64,000 nucleotides of DNA from Nitrosomonadales bacterium (GCA_016721605.1 JADKHS010000010.1:1-64000), one strand, 5' to 3'. Numbered from the stretch's first letter, positions 30,184-38,243 are shown. The notes: generated by a model from the letters alone, not told the origin. A program made the numbers and translations.

Positions 30184-30690
30184 TCATAATTCAAGGGTAA
30201 GACACTTGCATGCGCCCCCCGCTTTAATGAATTCCGAAACATCAACCTCGATAACGTAAAAATTATTTTTACTGAGCTCAGCTTTCAACTCGTCCGAGGC
30301 CTTGTTTAAAATAATATCATTGCCGATATTCACCGCATTGCAGGCAAAGTTATTGGCATCCTGATCCGAAATCCAAATGATTCTGTCGCTGAATTCATTT
30401 TTAATTTTATTAACGCTCTGGGATGAGAATGCTTTTTCATAAGCGATAACATATCCATTCGCCAAAGGGCAAAATGCTGTATTAAGGTGATGCCACCTCG
30501 GGTCAACAAGAGTCAGCCCGTTTACCCGAGCGTGTAAAATTGTGGCGATTTCATCTATATGCTTCTACATCGCTCCTATGTCCGTAATCAACCCACACTT
30601 GCCCATTGGAATCATAAAGCGCTACCGCACCGAGAAAATCCCGCTCAAGTAATGAGCAGACAGTCTATACGTGGGGCAAATTTGGATGTA
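30184..30690 (-). pseudogene. Dimethylarginine dimethylaminohydrolase/amidinotransferase-like relic
   Basis: Reading leftwards on the minus strand from about 30690: ERDFLGAVALYDSNGQVWVD and YGHRSDVEAY, a frame break near 30560, then GLTLVDPRWHHLNTAFCPLA and finally GACKCLTLEL. This is the C-terminal half of the DDAH/arginine-deiminase fold (usually LVDPRFYHLDTCFCPL and GGGxRCLTLEL), with the catalytic His and Cys present. The N-terminal half with the first acidic residue is missing. It is therefore a truncated gene. Confidence 0.6.
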
Positions 30691-30865
30691 ATTTCTGCGT
30701 TTAGTGAGTTAATATTAGGTTCAATTCAATACCATTAGATTTTTATAATAACTGCACAGACAAACTTAAGTCCATGTCTCCTAGCCTTTTCCCACCCATT
30801 TTTCACATGAAACACCTGTAGTAAATCCTGGCAATCAGCCAACCCTACCACTCGTCTCCGTCATT

Positions 30866-32941
30866 GTGCGCAGCATGGGGCGACCAGAACTTCGCGTGGC
30901 GCTGGAATCAATCTCACGGCAGGATTATCCGAACGTTGAAGTAATAGTTGTTGATGCAACCGGCGGAAACCACCCGACTCTGCCAGCTATTGCGTGGCAG
31001 ACCGGCCATTCGATCCGAATCGTCGGCGGCCACCGCCAGTTGCCTCGACCGCAAGCCGCCAACGAAGGATTGCAAGCCGTGCAGGGCGAGTGGTTTTGTT
31101 TTTTGGATGATGACGATACTTACGATTTTGACTTCCTCTCGGCAATGCTGAGCGCCTCCCATGAACATCCTGAAACGCTGTTACTTTACGGTCGAACCAG
31201 GATGCTTGATGCAAATGGGAACGTCGCCAAATTATTTGGTAGTCCGTTTAACCGCGCAATGATGTACTACGGACCGTTGTTTTACTGGCAGGCAGCAATT
31301 ATCCGCCGCAAAGTCATTGAATTGGGCTGCCGCTTTGATGAAACATTTGAAATTTGTGAGGATCGCGATTTTCTGCATCAAATTGCAGAGCACTGCGATT
31401 TTGTATTTGTTCCTGTGGTGGGATTCAACTATCGGCCCGACTTGGGTACCTCGGGCACGGGGCCTGGAGTGAACCGGGATATATCCCGCACTCTACGTTC
31501 GGAAAATCTGTTGCGCGCCAAATGGGCCAAAGCATCTTCCTATCACACCCGCAAGCTCACGGAGATGTGCATGGGCGCAGTTCGCGCCTTCCACGATGGA
31601 AATATTGCACTTTCCCGCACCTTGTTCGATAAAACGCTTGAAACGTACCCCGACGACCCCAGTGCCTTGCACGGGCTCGCCCGATTGGACTTGAATGATG
31701 GTCAGTTGGATACGGCAGAAATCTTGGCCCGGCGGGCAATCGAAATCAATCCGTCTGCAGCTGAGTTCTGCATGACTATGGCGCTTATTTTAGAAGCTTC
31801 CCATAAATATGAAGAAGCACTTGAATTTGTATGGAGAGCGAGAATCAATCCGGCATTTCAAGCTGGCGCAGATAAGCTTGCGCAACGCATATCAGAAATT
31901 GCCCAAGCAAATCCACTTACTCAGCCTTCCGTTATAGACGTTAGTTTGACGAGTGTCCCATCGCCAGAGCTTGACCATACTCAGAAAATTGAAAAATTTT
32001 TGCTTTGCCGGCCAATTGGAGGCCTGAATGATACGCTCTGTCAAATTGAGCAATGTTGGAGATATGCTGAGAAATTTGGGCGAACTCTTATTATCGACAC
32101 CCTTAATTCAGGTTTACTTGCGGAGTTTTCAGAATTTTTTTCACCACGAAATAGTTTAACCAAGGTTCATTTTAGTTTATCTGAGAAGCAGCTACGTTTT
32201 CTTGATAGCCTTACATGTTTTCCACATTTCGCCCAAGGAAAGTTAAAAACTTATTTTACGGTTTACTCGGTGGATTTGGGAAATTATATGGACAGGGAAA
32301 CATCTGAAATGCTCACATTTAATTTTGATAAAAATTATGATGAGTTGGTTCTAATTCACGAGCAATGCGGTGGTGGAAACTTATCTTTTAATTTACTTAA
32401 TAGAATTGCAATTTCTGAAAATATTCGCCCTATCGTTTTAGACCGAATTCAACATCTTGGTCACGATTACCTCGCGATACATGTCAGAAATACCGATTAC
32501 CAAACTCAATACAAAGATTTATTTCGGAATGTTTATCCTAGTGTAATCAATAAATCATTATTGATATGTAGCGATGATGCAGAAGTCATATCACATGCCA
32601 AAAATTTCTTTACGTTATCAAACGTACTGACCAGCAGTCAGACGCCGCAAACAGGAAATAAGCCTCTACACTTGAGTAGCACACACAGCGATGATGAACA
32701 GCGCAAGAAAGCGACAATTAACTCCATTATCGATCTAATCGCGCTAGGTCGATCAACCAAACTTTATTTTGCAAACGTAACAGCTGGGCATTCGTCAGGA
32801 TTTTCGAGACTGGCTATGCATCTTTGTCAAAATAAAAATGTTATTGATGCACTACTCAAACTTGACACTTCTACCCTATCTTCAACGTCACCGAAGCGAT
32901 CCCTTCAGTTTTCGTCCCAACACAGCATCCGCTGGTGTTAA
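30866..32941 (+). CDS. Three-part glycosyltransferase: GT2 domain, TPR, fucosyltransferase-like domain
   Basis: About 691 residues from the only possible start (GTG 30866). The coding frame runs back to a TAG near 30782 with no start codon, and the first GT2 strand (LPLVSVIVRSMGRPELRVAL) straddles the GTG, so the 5' end has been lost or shifted. Residues 1-230: family 2 glycosyltransferase with FLDDDDTYDFDFL as the DxD-type site. About 235-330: TPR-like repeats (DDPSALHGLARLDLNDGQLD). About 370-665: a domain with CRPIGGLNDTLCQIEQCWRY and IHVRNTDYQTQY, which looks like the HxRxxD motif of GT11/O-fucosyltransferases. It probably builds surface polysaccharide. Its last residues are in doubt because another frame opens at 32875. 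Confidence 0.75.
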   Translation: MRSMGRPELRVALESISRQDYPNVEVIVVDATGGNHPTLPAIAWQTGHSIRIVGGHRQLPRPQAANEGLQAVQGEWFCFLDDDDTYDFDFLSAMLSASHEHPETLLLYGRTRMLDANGNVAKLFGSPFNRAMMYYGPLFYWQAAIIRRKVIELGCRFDETFEICEDRDFLHQIAEHCDFVFVPVVGFNYRPDLGTSGTGPGVNRDISRTLRSENLLRAKWAKASSYHTRKLTEMCMGAVRAFHDGNIALSRTLFDKTLETYPDDPSALHGLARLDLNDGQLDTAEILARRAIEINPSAAEFCMTMALILEASHKYEEALEFVWRARINPAFQAGADKLAQRISEIAQANPLTQPSVIDVSLTSVPSPELDHTQKIEKFLLCRPIGGLNDTLCQIEQCWRYAEKFGRTLIIDTLNSGLLAEFSEFFSPRNSLTKVHFSLSEKQLRFLDSLTCFPHFAQGKLKTYFTVYSVDLGNYMDRETSEMLTFNFDKNYDELVLIHEQCGGGNLSFNLLNRIAISENIRPIVLDRIQHLGHDYLAIHVRNTDYQTQYKDLFRNVYPSVINKSLLICSDDAEVISHAKNFFTLSNVLTSSQTPQTGNKPLHLSSTHSDDEQRKKATINSIIDLIALGRSTKLYFANVTAGHSSGFSRLAMHLCQNKNVIDALLKLDTSTLSSTSPKRSLQFSSQHSIRWC

Positions 32942-33057
32942 TCGAAAAAATAGCATATTTCGAAGCGGATAAAAATGGTTTTGAAATAGATATATCAATT
33001 GGTGGGATTATTTTTTACAGCGCGGTAGATACTGTCTTTGCAGTTGGTGAAAAGTAA
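32875..33057 (+). pseudogene. Coding-looking tail in the next frame after the glycosyltransferase
   Basis: From 32875 the next frame reads PIFNVTEAIPSVFVPTQHPL then VLIEKIAYFEADKNGFEIDI to the TAA at 33055-33057. It is better structured than the basic, Ser-rich end of the glycosyltransferase frame in the same bases. It may be the true C-terminus after a one-base break near 32875, or a leftover of another protein. I do not recognise its family. The rest of the gap to 33169 holds nothing I can name. Confidence 0.35.
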
Positions 33058-33168
33058 GCGGGCAGATAAAATCAAGCTGTTGCCGAAGTGCATTGCCATC
33101 ATGGATGGCGAACCAGCGCGATGAGAAGCTACATTTGAGTTTAATTAAAATTTTTAGGAGTAATTACT

Positions 33169-33681
33169 TTGTCTATTTCCATGTACCAGGCTTCAGTTTT
33201 CCCTATTATCCGTACTTTAAATAACTTAAAGGCTGTACTTGAAAAAGCTGGCGTATACGCTGAAGCTAAAAAAATTGCCCCGTCGGTTTTAATTAATTCA
33301 AGACTTTACCCAGATATGCTTCCACTTTCACGCCAGGTGCAAATTGCATCCGATATTGCCAAGCGCGGCGTTTGTCGCCTTGCTGGCGTTGAACCGCCAA
33401 AGCATGAAGATAACGAATCCACCTTTCCAGAGTTAATGGCACGGCTAGACATGACAATTGCCTTGCTTGAAGCGTTCAAACCCGACCAAATTGATGGTAC
33501 TGAAGATAAAACCATCAACCTGCCTACGCACGAAAAAACGCTCATCTTTAAAGGTTTGCCGTTTTTGCTTAATTACGTGCTGCCAAATGTCTATTTCCAT
33601 GTCACTACTGCCTATGCCATCTTGCGACATAACGGGGTGGAGATCGGCAAACAAGATTTTTTAGGCAAATTTAACTCTTGA
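33169..33681 (+). CDS. DUF1993 family protein (copy 2, intact)
   Basis: 170 residues from a TTG start (33169), placed 8 bases after TAGGAG. It has the DUF1993 features SRLYPDMLPLSRQVQIASDI, AGVEPPKHEDNESTFPELMA and HVTTAYAILRHNGVEIGKQD. It is parallel to the copy at 29616 and about half identical by eye. Function unknown; the fold is a four-helix DinB-like bundle, and some members bind metal through conserved His. The two copies bracket the glycosyltransferase gene. Confidence 0.85.
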   Translation: MSISMYQASVFPIIRTLNNLKAVLEKAGVYAEAKKIAPSVLINSRLYPDMLPLSRQVQIASDIAKRGVCRLAGVEPPKHEDNESTFPELMARLDMTIALLEAFKPDQIDGTEDKTINLPTHEKTLIFKGLPFLLNYVLPNVYFHVTTAYAILRHNGVEIGKQDFLGKFNS

Positions 33682-33721
33682 TCGAACGGGTCGTGCATCC
33701 AGGTTAGCGTGCCAGCCATTT

Positions 33722-34020
33722 TCATTTCCCTTGTTTAATAGTTTGCAGAGCAACCCACGCCTGTCCTAATGAAATTGCACTGTCATTGGGCTGCATCTGC
33801 TGCGCAGTCAACACTTGCAGCCCATGCTTAGCCAGCCTGTCAGACAGTGCGCGCAACAAAATGTCATTATGGAAGCAGCCGCCGCCCAACGCGATATAGG
33901 CTATGTTGTACTCACCAGCGGCACGCTCCACCCACTCGGCCAGACCTGCGGCAAGCGTGGCATGGAACAGTGCCGCGCCGTAAGAAGCGTCGCGGCAATC
34001 GCTCAGCACGGCGAGTAACG
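33722..34020 (-). pseudogene. Second copy of the hypF 3' end (98 codons)
   Basis: Encodes LSDCRDASYGAALFHATLAA through QQMQPNDSAISLGQAWVAL, matching 38226-38522 (the end of hypF) at about 90 percent in bases. It begins abruptly at about 34020, joined out of frame to codon 42 of the hypD fragment. It ends IKQGK-stop, where the full gene ends IKRGI-stop. It is a gene end without the rest, so it is non-functional. Confidence 0.85.
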
Positions 34021-34145
34021 GCGTGAGTATGGCCGCCGCAAAATTCCATCAAGCGATAGCCTGACTCAGCAGTCGCTTCGCGCGCGATGTTGGCGGCAAT
34101 ATTCTTGGCCAATTCACCGTCACGAAATTCGTCTACATATTTCAA
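34020..34145 (-). pseudogene. hypD: hypD 5' fragment (first 42 codons)
   Basis: A TTG start (34145) overlaps the hypC stop (TTGA). KYVDEFRDGELAKNIAANIA and RLMEFCGGHTHA are the exact start of HypD, including the conserved Cys of the CGGHTHA motif. After that the sequence switches to the hypF 3' copy in another frame. HypD carries the [4Fe-4S] cluster on which Fe(CN)2CO is built, so this fragment cannot work. Confidence 0.85.
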
Positions 34146-34384
34146 GCTTCATCACCGTGCACATCATTCATCGTGCTCAACTCGGCAAACATCGCCAGCG
34201 TGTGTATGGCTTCTTCCTGGTCAAGCTTTTACAGCGCGTAGCGGGCATGCACGATCACATAATAGCCCACCGCGATATTCTCCACCAAGGCGAGCGAGAC
34301 CTCTTTGCGCATCCCACCCAGATTGATGATGGCGCTGTCTTCAGCGATTAATTGTTCGATGCGGGCGGGAATGGCGAGACACAT
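34142..34384 (-). CDS. hypC: Hydrogenase maturation chaperone HypC with an internal stop codon
   Basis: MCLAIPARIEQLIAEDSAII with the essential Cys2 and the LGGMRKEVSLALVENIAVGY core are intact. Codon 52 is TAA (34229-34231), where family members usually have Gln or Lys (a CAA-to-TAA change fits). The frame then continues KLDQEEAIHTLAMFAELSTM to the TGA at 34142. HypC shuttles the Fe(CN)2CO unit from HypD to the hydrogenase large subunit. The 51-residue product would lose its C-terminal helix. The upstream bases keep the last five codons of a hypF copy (IKQGI-stop), showing the native hypF-hypC junction. Confidence 0.85.
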
Positions 34385-34404
34385 ATTCAGATTCCTTGTT
34401 TGAT
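34383..34404 (-). repeat. Left copy of a 22-bp direct repeat bounding the insert in the hyp operon
   Basis: It matches 38222-38243 at 20 of 22 positions; the shared core on the minus strand is AGGAATCTGAATAT. It consists of the last hypF codons plus the bases just before hypC. Together the copies bound the 3.8-kb segment that separates hypF from hypC. Confidence 0.75.
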
Positions 34405-34449
34405 CCGAAAAAGGCTGTTGAATCTGTTTTCAACCGTGGACTGCTTGCT

Positions 34450-34653
34450 TCACCACCTTAGTGATACCGGAAAAAACAACGTCCGTCGGCGGCCGGAATG
34501 AAGTGGATTTTTGAAAGAGGTTGCGCACCCTGAATTTAACTTCCGGCAATCCATCGAGAAACTGCGCGCATTGTGCACCTCGTCCAAGATCAGAATCGGG
34601 CGGTAAAAGTGCAAAATTACTTCGATGGTCATGATCTCCATCACGCCAGCCAA
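34450..34653 (-). pseudogene. Type III restriction enzyme (Res) DExH helicase fragment
   Basis: HFYRPILILDEVHNAR is the Walker B (DExH-like) region of type III Res subunits (commonly RYRPIIIVDEAHNAR), followed by FSMDCRKLNSGC, which matches the usual SFDxLxRLNPSC. Everything before and after is lost. It is on the same strand and in the expected order with the Mod fragment at 36783-37090, so both are remains of one mod-res operon. Confidence 0.45.
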
Positions 34654-34657
34654 CAGC

Positions 34658-35936
34658 CTATATTGTGGATAGGTCGTTGAAATTGTTCTTAAGTGTGTGC
34701 ATTGCTGGATTCACCTGCCGTGAATAGTGGGCATTGAGCGTCTTGACCAGTGATTTACCGATTTCCTCAGCAAGGTTGACCGGAACCGCATTACCGATTT
34801 GTTTGTATTGCGAGGTCATTGAACCTTCGAATATCCAATCATCCGGGAAGGTTTGGATGCGCGTACTCACGCACGGTGAAAGGCCGCGTCTCGTCCGGGT
34901 GGCAGCGTTCCGTTTGTTTCTGTGCCGGGGCGCAAGTGAGTGTCAGGCAAGGTTCGTTCCACGATATGCGGCGTGCCATGCCGGTCTTGCCGCCGGAAAG
35001 ATGGAAGCTTCCCTTCATATATTCTTTCTGGATTTCCAGCGGTAACTCGCGCCAATAGCCACCTGGGGGAATCATGGCCATGATTTCGCGCTTACGCTTT
35101 GGGTAAGCTTGTCCTGGTGCGGCGGGTACATTGCTGTTGAACAACCGCCCTTTTTTGAGTGCGTCACGCAAGGTGTAAAATTCCTTATGCGGTTTCGGCC
35201 ACTCGAATTTTAGGCCAGCATCTTTCCTCAATCCAACCACAAGCAAGCGTTCGCGCTTTTGCGGTACGCGATGGAAAATCGCCTTGAGCAGGCGCGGTGG
35301 CAAAATTTCATATCCCAGTTCGTCAAGTATGGAAACCATGCCTTGTATGGTGCGCCCTCCATCGTGTGACTGCAGCCCGCGCACATTTTCACCAACACAG
35401 ATGAGAGGTTTTATTTCCTTCACCGCGCGCGCGAACTCATAAAACATTGTGCCACGGGTATCTTCGAATCCCAGCTTCTTCCCGGCATAGCTAAACGCTT
35501 GGCATGGAAAACCACCAGTCAGCACATCAACCTTGCCTTGTAGTGTGAGAAAATCCAGTGTCGCCACATCGCCTTCGATTACATTCCAGTGAGGGCGGTT
35601 TTTGCGCAAGGTGGCGCAAGCCTCACGGTTAATCTCATTCAGCAGCACACAGTGCAGTCCCGCTTTTTCCATTCCCAATGCAAGACCTCCCGCCCCTGCG
35701 AACAATTCCGCGACAGTGTATGCGCCTTCTGGGGCAGCGGCGACTTCCGGTATTTCTTCATCAAACATGAAACCGATTTGCCCGAATTGCTTAAGGTCGT
35801 GTGAACGGTAAACGCGGTAATTATTGATGGGATGGCGCACTGATTCGAGCTTGCCCGACTTATCCCAGCGCCGCAATGTTTCCTTGGAAACTGACAAGAT
35901 GTCGGCGACTTCTGATAGGGGAAGAAAATCCTTCAT
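34658..35936 (-). CDS. DNA (cytosine-5) methyltransferase with N-terminal HTH, one frameshift
   Basis: Residues 1-48 form a MerR-like helix-turn-helix (LPLSEVADILSVSKETLRRW), unusual for a short C5 methylase and perhaps used to control the operon. Then come motif I AELFAGAGGLALGMEKAGL, motif IV GGFPCQAFSYAGKKLGF with the catalytic Cys, motif VI GENVRGL and motif VIII QKRERLLVVGLRKD. A one-base break near 34868 hides motif X, which resumes as IQTFPDDWIFEGSMTSQYKQ then IGNAVPVNLAEEIG in the next frame, ending at 34658. It is divergent from an Eco47II/Sau96I-like nuclease gene 120 bases away, so it is the protecting half of a type II system, probably GGNCC. Confidence 0.85.
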
Positions 35937-36054
35937 TGAATAACCATGTGTAAGGTTGCGTGTGTGGTTATTGTATTTGAATGCAGCGGCTTTGTGTTAG
36001 CAAATAAAGTGTGGAGAATGTGCAGCGGCCACACGAATGCAAATGGGGAAAATA

Positions 36055-36777
36055 ATGACAAAAGCTGAACGCAAGCGCATCTTGGAGCAGGTCAAGGAAT
36101 GGTTTCGCACGGTAATTGTGCCGAATCATTTGGAGAACACACAGAAGTTAATCTCACCGTCCGAATTCAACATTAACCCGTTCACTGTACCTTATTTGGC
36201 GGCATACCTGACAGGCGAGCTTACGCCGGAATCAGTGGCAAAAGCCCTGCTTTATCCCAGAGTTCTGGGGACTTCCATCACCACCAGTTTTGGAATGAAT
36301 ATGCAGACATTCATCAGCGACGTGCTGAAGAATTCGTTTGGCTCCATGGTGAGCGGGATAGATATTGAGTTTGAAGATGCGCTGGATGGCAGGCATAAAT
36401 ATTGCCAAGTAAAGCTAGGGCCAAACACTATCAACAAAGATGATGTTGTAACAATTCACAATCACTTTAAGGACGCGCGCAATCTTGGACGCACAAATAA
36501 CGTCAAGGTCGCGCATGGCGATTTGGTGGTGGCGATAGTGTATGGCGAGCCGGGGCAGGTAAGCGGCCATTACAAAAAACTGCGCGACGAATACGTTTAT
36601 CCACTTTTCATCGGGCAGGAATTCTGGCATCGGCTGACAGGTGACGAAAACTTTTATGCGGAACTGCGGCAGGCTATTGCCGAGGTTGCCATTGAAGCGC
36701 GCGGCGCGACTTTACTGGATGAAACCGTACATCAGCTTGCCGCAACCCCGGAAATCAAGAAGCTGGCGGGTCAATAA
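36055..36777 (+). CDS. Type II restriction endonuclease, Eco47II/Sau96I-like (GGNCC family)
   Basis: 240 residues from the ATG at 36055, which has GGGGAA six bases upstream; ATGs at 36037 and 36043 lack a good RBS. The block DALDGRHKYCQVKLGPNTIN followed by KDDVVTIHNHFKDARNLGRT resembles the Eco47II family, whose members cut GGNCC. The acidic residues before CQVK fit a PD-(D/E)xK core. It is divergent from the C5 methylase, with a 100-bp shared control region. Specificity is inferred from family, not seen. Confidence 0.7.
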   Translation: MTKAERKRILEQVKEWFRTVIVPNHLENTQKLISPSEFNINPFTVPYLAAYLTGELTPESVAKALLYPRVLGTSITTSFGMNMQTFISDVLKNSFGSMVSGIDIEFEDALDGRHKYCQVKLGPNTINKDDVVTIHNHFKDARNLGRTNNVKVAHGDLVVAIVYGEPGQVSGHYKKLRDEYVYPLFIGQEFWHRLTGDENFYAELRQAIAEVAIEARGATLLDETVHQLAATPEIKKLAGQ

Positions 36778-36782
36778 GCGCA

Positions 36783-37090
36783 GATGGTTGGACCGCATTG
36801 CCTACCACTTTGCCCAGCTACTCGCGGATAAGCGGGCTGTTCACGTTGTCGTTGTAAGCCCATCCCTCGTTGCCGGTGTTGTATGGCGGATCAATATAGA
36901 TGCACTTCACCTGTCCGGCGTAATATGGCAACAGCGCCTTGAGCGCGACAAGGTTGTCACCCTGCACAATCAGATTGCCCTCACCCGGATTGCCGCAGGC
37001 AAGTTCGGGCACATCCTTGAGCAAATGAAAAGGCACTTGCTGGTGATGATTCACCACGGCCTCTTTTCCAATCCAGTTCAGCGTCGGCAT
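36783..37090 (-). pseudogene. Type III modification methyltransferase (Mod), N-terminal fragment
   Basis: MPTLNWIGKEAVVNHHQQVP through GNLIVQGDNLVALKALLPYY and IDPPYNTGNEGWAYNDNVNS is the start of type III Mod subunits; DPPYNTGN is the N6-adenine motif IV. The Trp of IREWLGKVVG has become TAG (near 36818), and the match ends a few codons later at the junction with the nuclease gene end. It is the 5' remnant of a mod gene whose middle was replaced. Confidence 0.75.
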
Positions 37091-37136
37091 CGTGCGTTCT
37101 AAATTCCTTGGTTAATGGTTCAAACAATGCTATTGC

Positions 37137-37270
37137 CGTCATTCCGGCGAAGGCCGGAATCCAGACAAGTGACAATATCTCCACGCAGTGGGAACACCCT
37201 CAATACGGCTTTGTCCGCTGCACGTAGTTATATACAACAAGCTGGATTCCGGCCTTCGCCGGAATGACGG
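37137..37270. repeat. Paired REP-like inverted repeats
   Basis: GTCATTCCGGCGAAGGCCGG (37138-37157) and its inverse GGCCTTCGCCGGAATGAC (37251-37268) bracket about 95 bases. The organisation is the same as 9498-9567, including an AAGCTGGAT step. The 37091-37551 interval contains this pair and one MITE-like element but no gene. Confidence 0.6.
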
Positions 37271-37382
37271 CGGGGTGGGTTTCGCCTACTGTGGCACTCG
37301 TTTCAAACGTTGCCTTCAATTATATAAAGCTCAATAACGCGGCGAATGGGAAGAACTTAAAGTACGGTTGCCACAGCAATTA

Positions 37383-37523
37383 GGGCACTTCTAAAAATTA
37401 AGAGTTCTAAACAAGACTAGGCGCGAATAAAAAATGTTGACGCAGCATATAATTGATATGTAAGGAAACATTTTTTGTGAGCAACAACGTATTGTGACGA
37501 AATCTGAATTTTTAGAGATGCCC
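37383..37523. mobile_element. MITE-like element, 141 bp, flanked by ATTA
   Basis: Ends GGGCACTTCTAAAAATTA and GAATTTTTAGAGATGCCC. Perfect ATTA direct repeats at 37379-37382 and 37524-37527 look like a 4-bp target duplication. The core, starting GTTCTAAACAAGACTAGGCG, is shared with 54740-54887 and in reverse with 40250-40348. There is no reading frame. Confidence 0.75.
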
Positions 37524-37551
37524 ATTACTGCATTGGCTTGTTCCAGTCCCA

Positions 37552-38058
37552 TCAAGCAGCTTCTAAAACACACAAGGTGTGCAAACGCTGCGGAGACAAC
37601 TCCAGGCCGTTAGGCCAGCACAGTGCGCCTGCGTCAATAAAGAAGCGTTTGAAGAAGACCTCGTCTTGTAGTGCTTCAAGCAAGCTGCCTTGGCGATCTT
37701 TGAAGTAAGCTCTCGCATCAAACTTTCCTTCTGTTCCGTCTGAAAACTGAAGGGCGATACATAAGTTTTCGCTATAACGAGCGTTAAGGATTTTAATCAC
37801 GATCGGCTCCTTGATTTTTTCTAGCGGCTCAAAGCGCTGAGCACGAACCCAATTGTTTTGCAGCTCCTGCTGATGCACCAAGCACCACTCTTGCACAATC
37901 GCAGCCACTTTGCGCGGCAAGTCGCCAGCACTCATCCTGCCGCTGGCAATATCGACCAAGGCTTCAAAGCCTTGGTATTCGACATGAATATGCGGCGGCG
38001 GATGGTCGTCGTGCCACATGCGAATGATGATGCCAAAGAAGGTTGAGAGGGTGGGCAT
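37552..38058 (-). CDS. DUF4160-DUF2442 fusion protein
   Basis: 168 residues. The N-terminal half (FFGIIIRMWHDDHPPPHIHV with the HxHxE-like pattern, then FEALVDIASGRMSAGDLPRK) is DUF4160. The C-terminal half (LNARYSENLCIALQFSDGTE to DAGALCWPNGLELSPQRLH) is DUF2442. These usually occur as two adjacent small genes and have been proposed as toxin-antitoxin-like pairs. Here they form one chain. The gene lies in the insert that separates hypF from hypC, consistent with accessory DNA. There is no partner gene. Confidence 0.8.
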   Translation of the reverse strand: MPTLSTFFGIIIRMWHDDHPPPHIHVEYQGFEALVDIASGRMSAGDLPRKVAAIVQEWCLVHQQELQNNWVRAQRFEPLEKIKEPIVIKILNARYSENLCIALQFSDGTEGKFDARAYFKDRQGSLLEALQDEVFFKRFFIDAGALCWPNGLELSPQRLHTLCVLEAA

Positions 38059-38221
38059 GCGAATAGTTTACAGGCAGCCAGCAATTGCATAAAGGGGGCG
38101 GATCAGAAAAACTGATCGTCAGATCAAGTATCTCAACATGTGTTAGCGCGCGTTGAAAATTGACCAGACAATCCGAGTACGCTGCCTGCTTTTAGGCAGG
38201 AATAAACGAACCTGTCTTGGA

Positions 38222-38243
38222 ATATTCAGATTCCTCGTTTAAT
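38222..38243 (-). repeat. Right copy of the 22-bp direct repeat at the hypF 3' end
   Basis: It covers the last six hypF codons including the stop. It matches 34383-34404 at 20 of 22 bases. Sequence identity with the hypC upstream region stops right after it. Confidence 0.75.
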
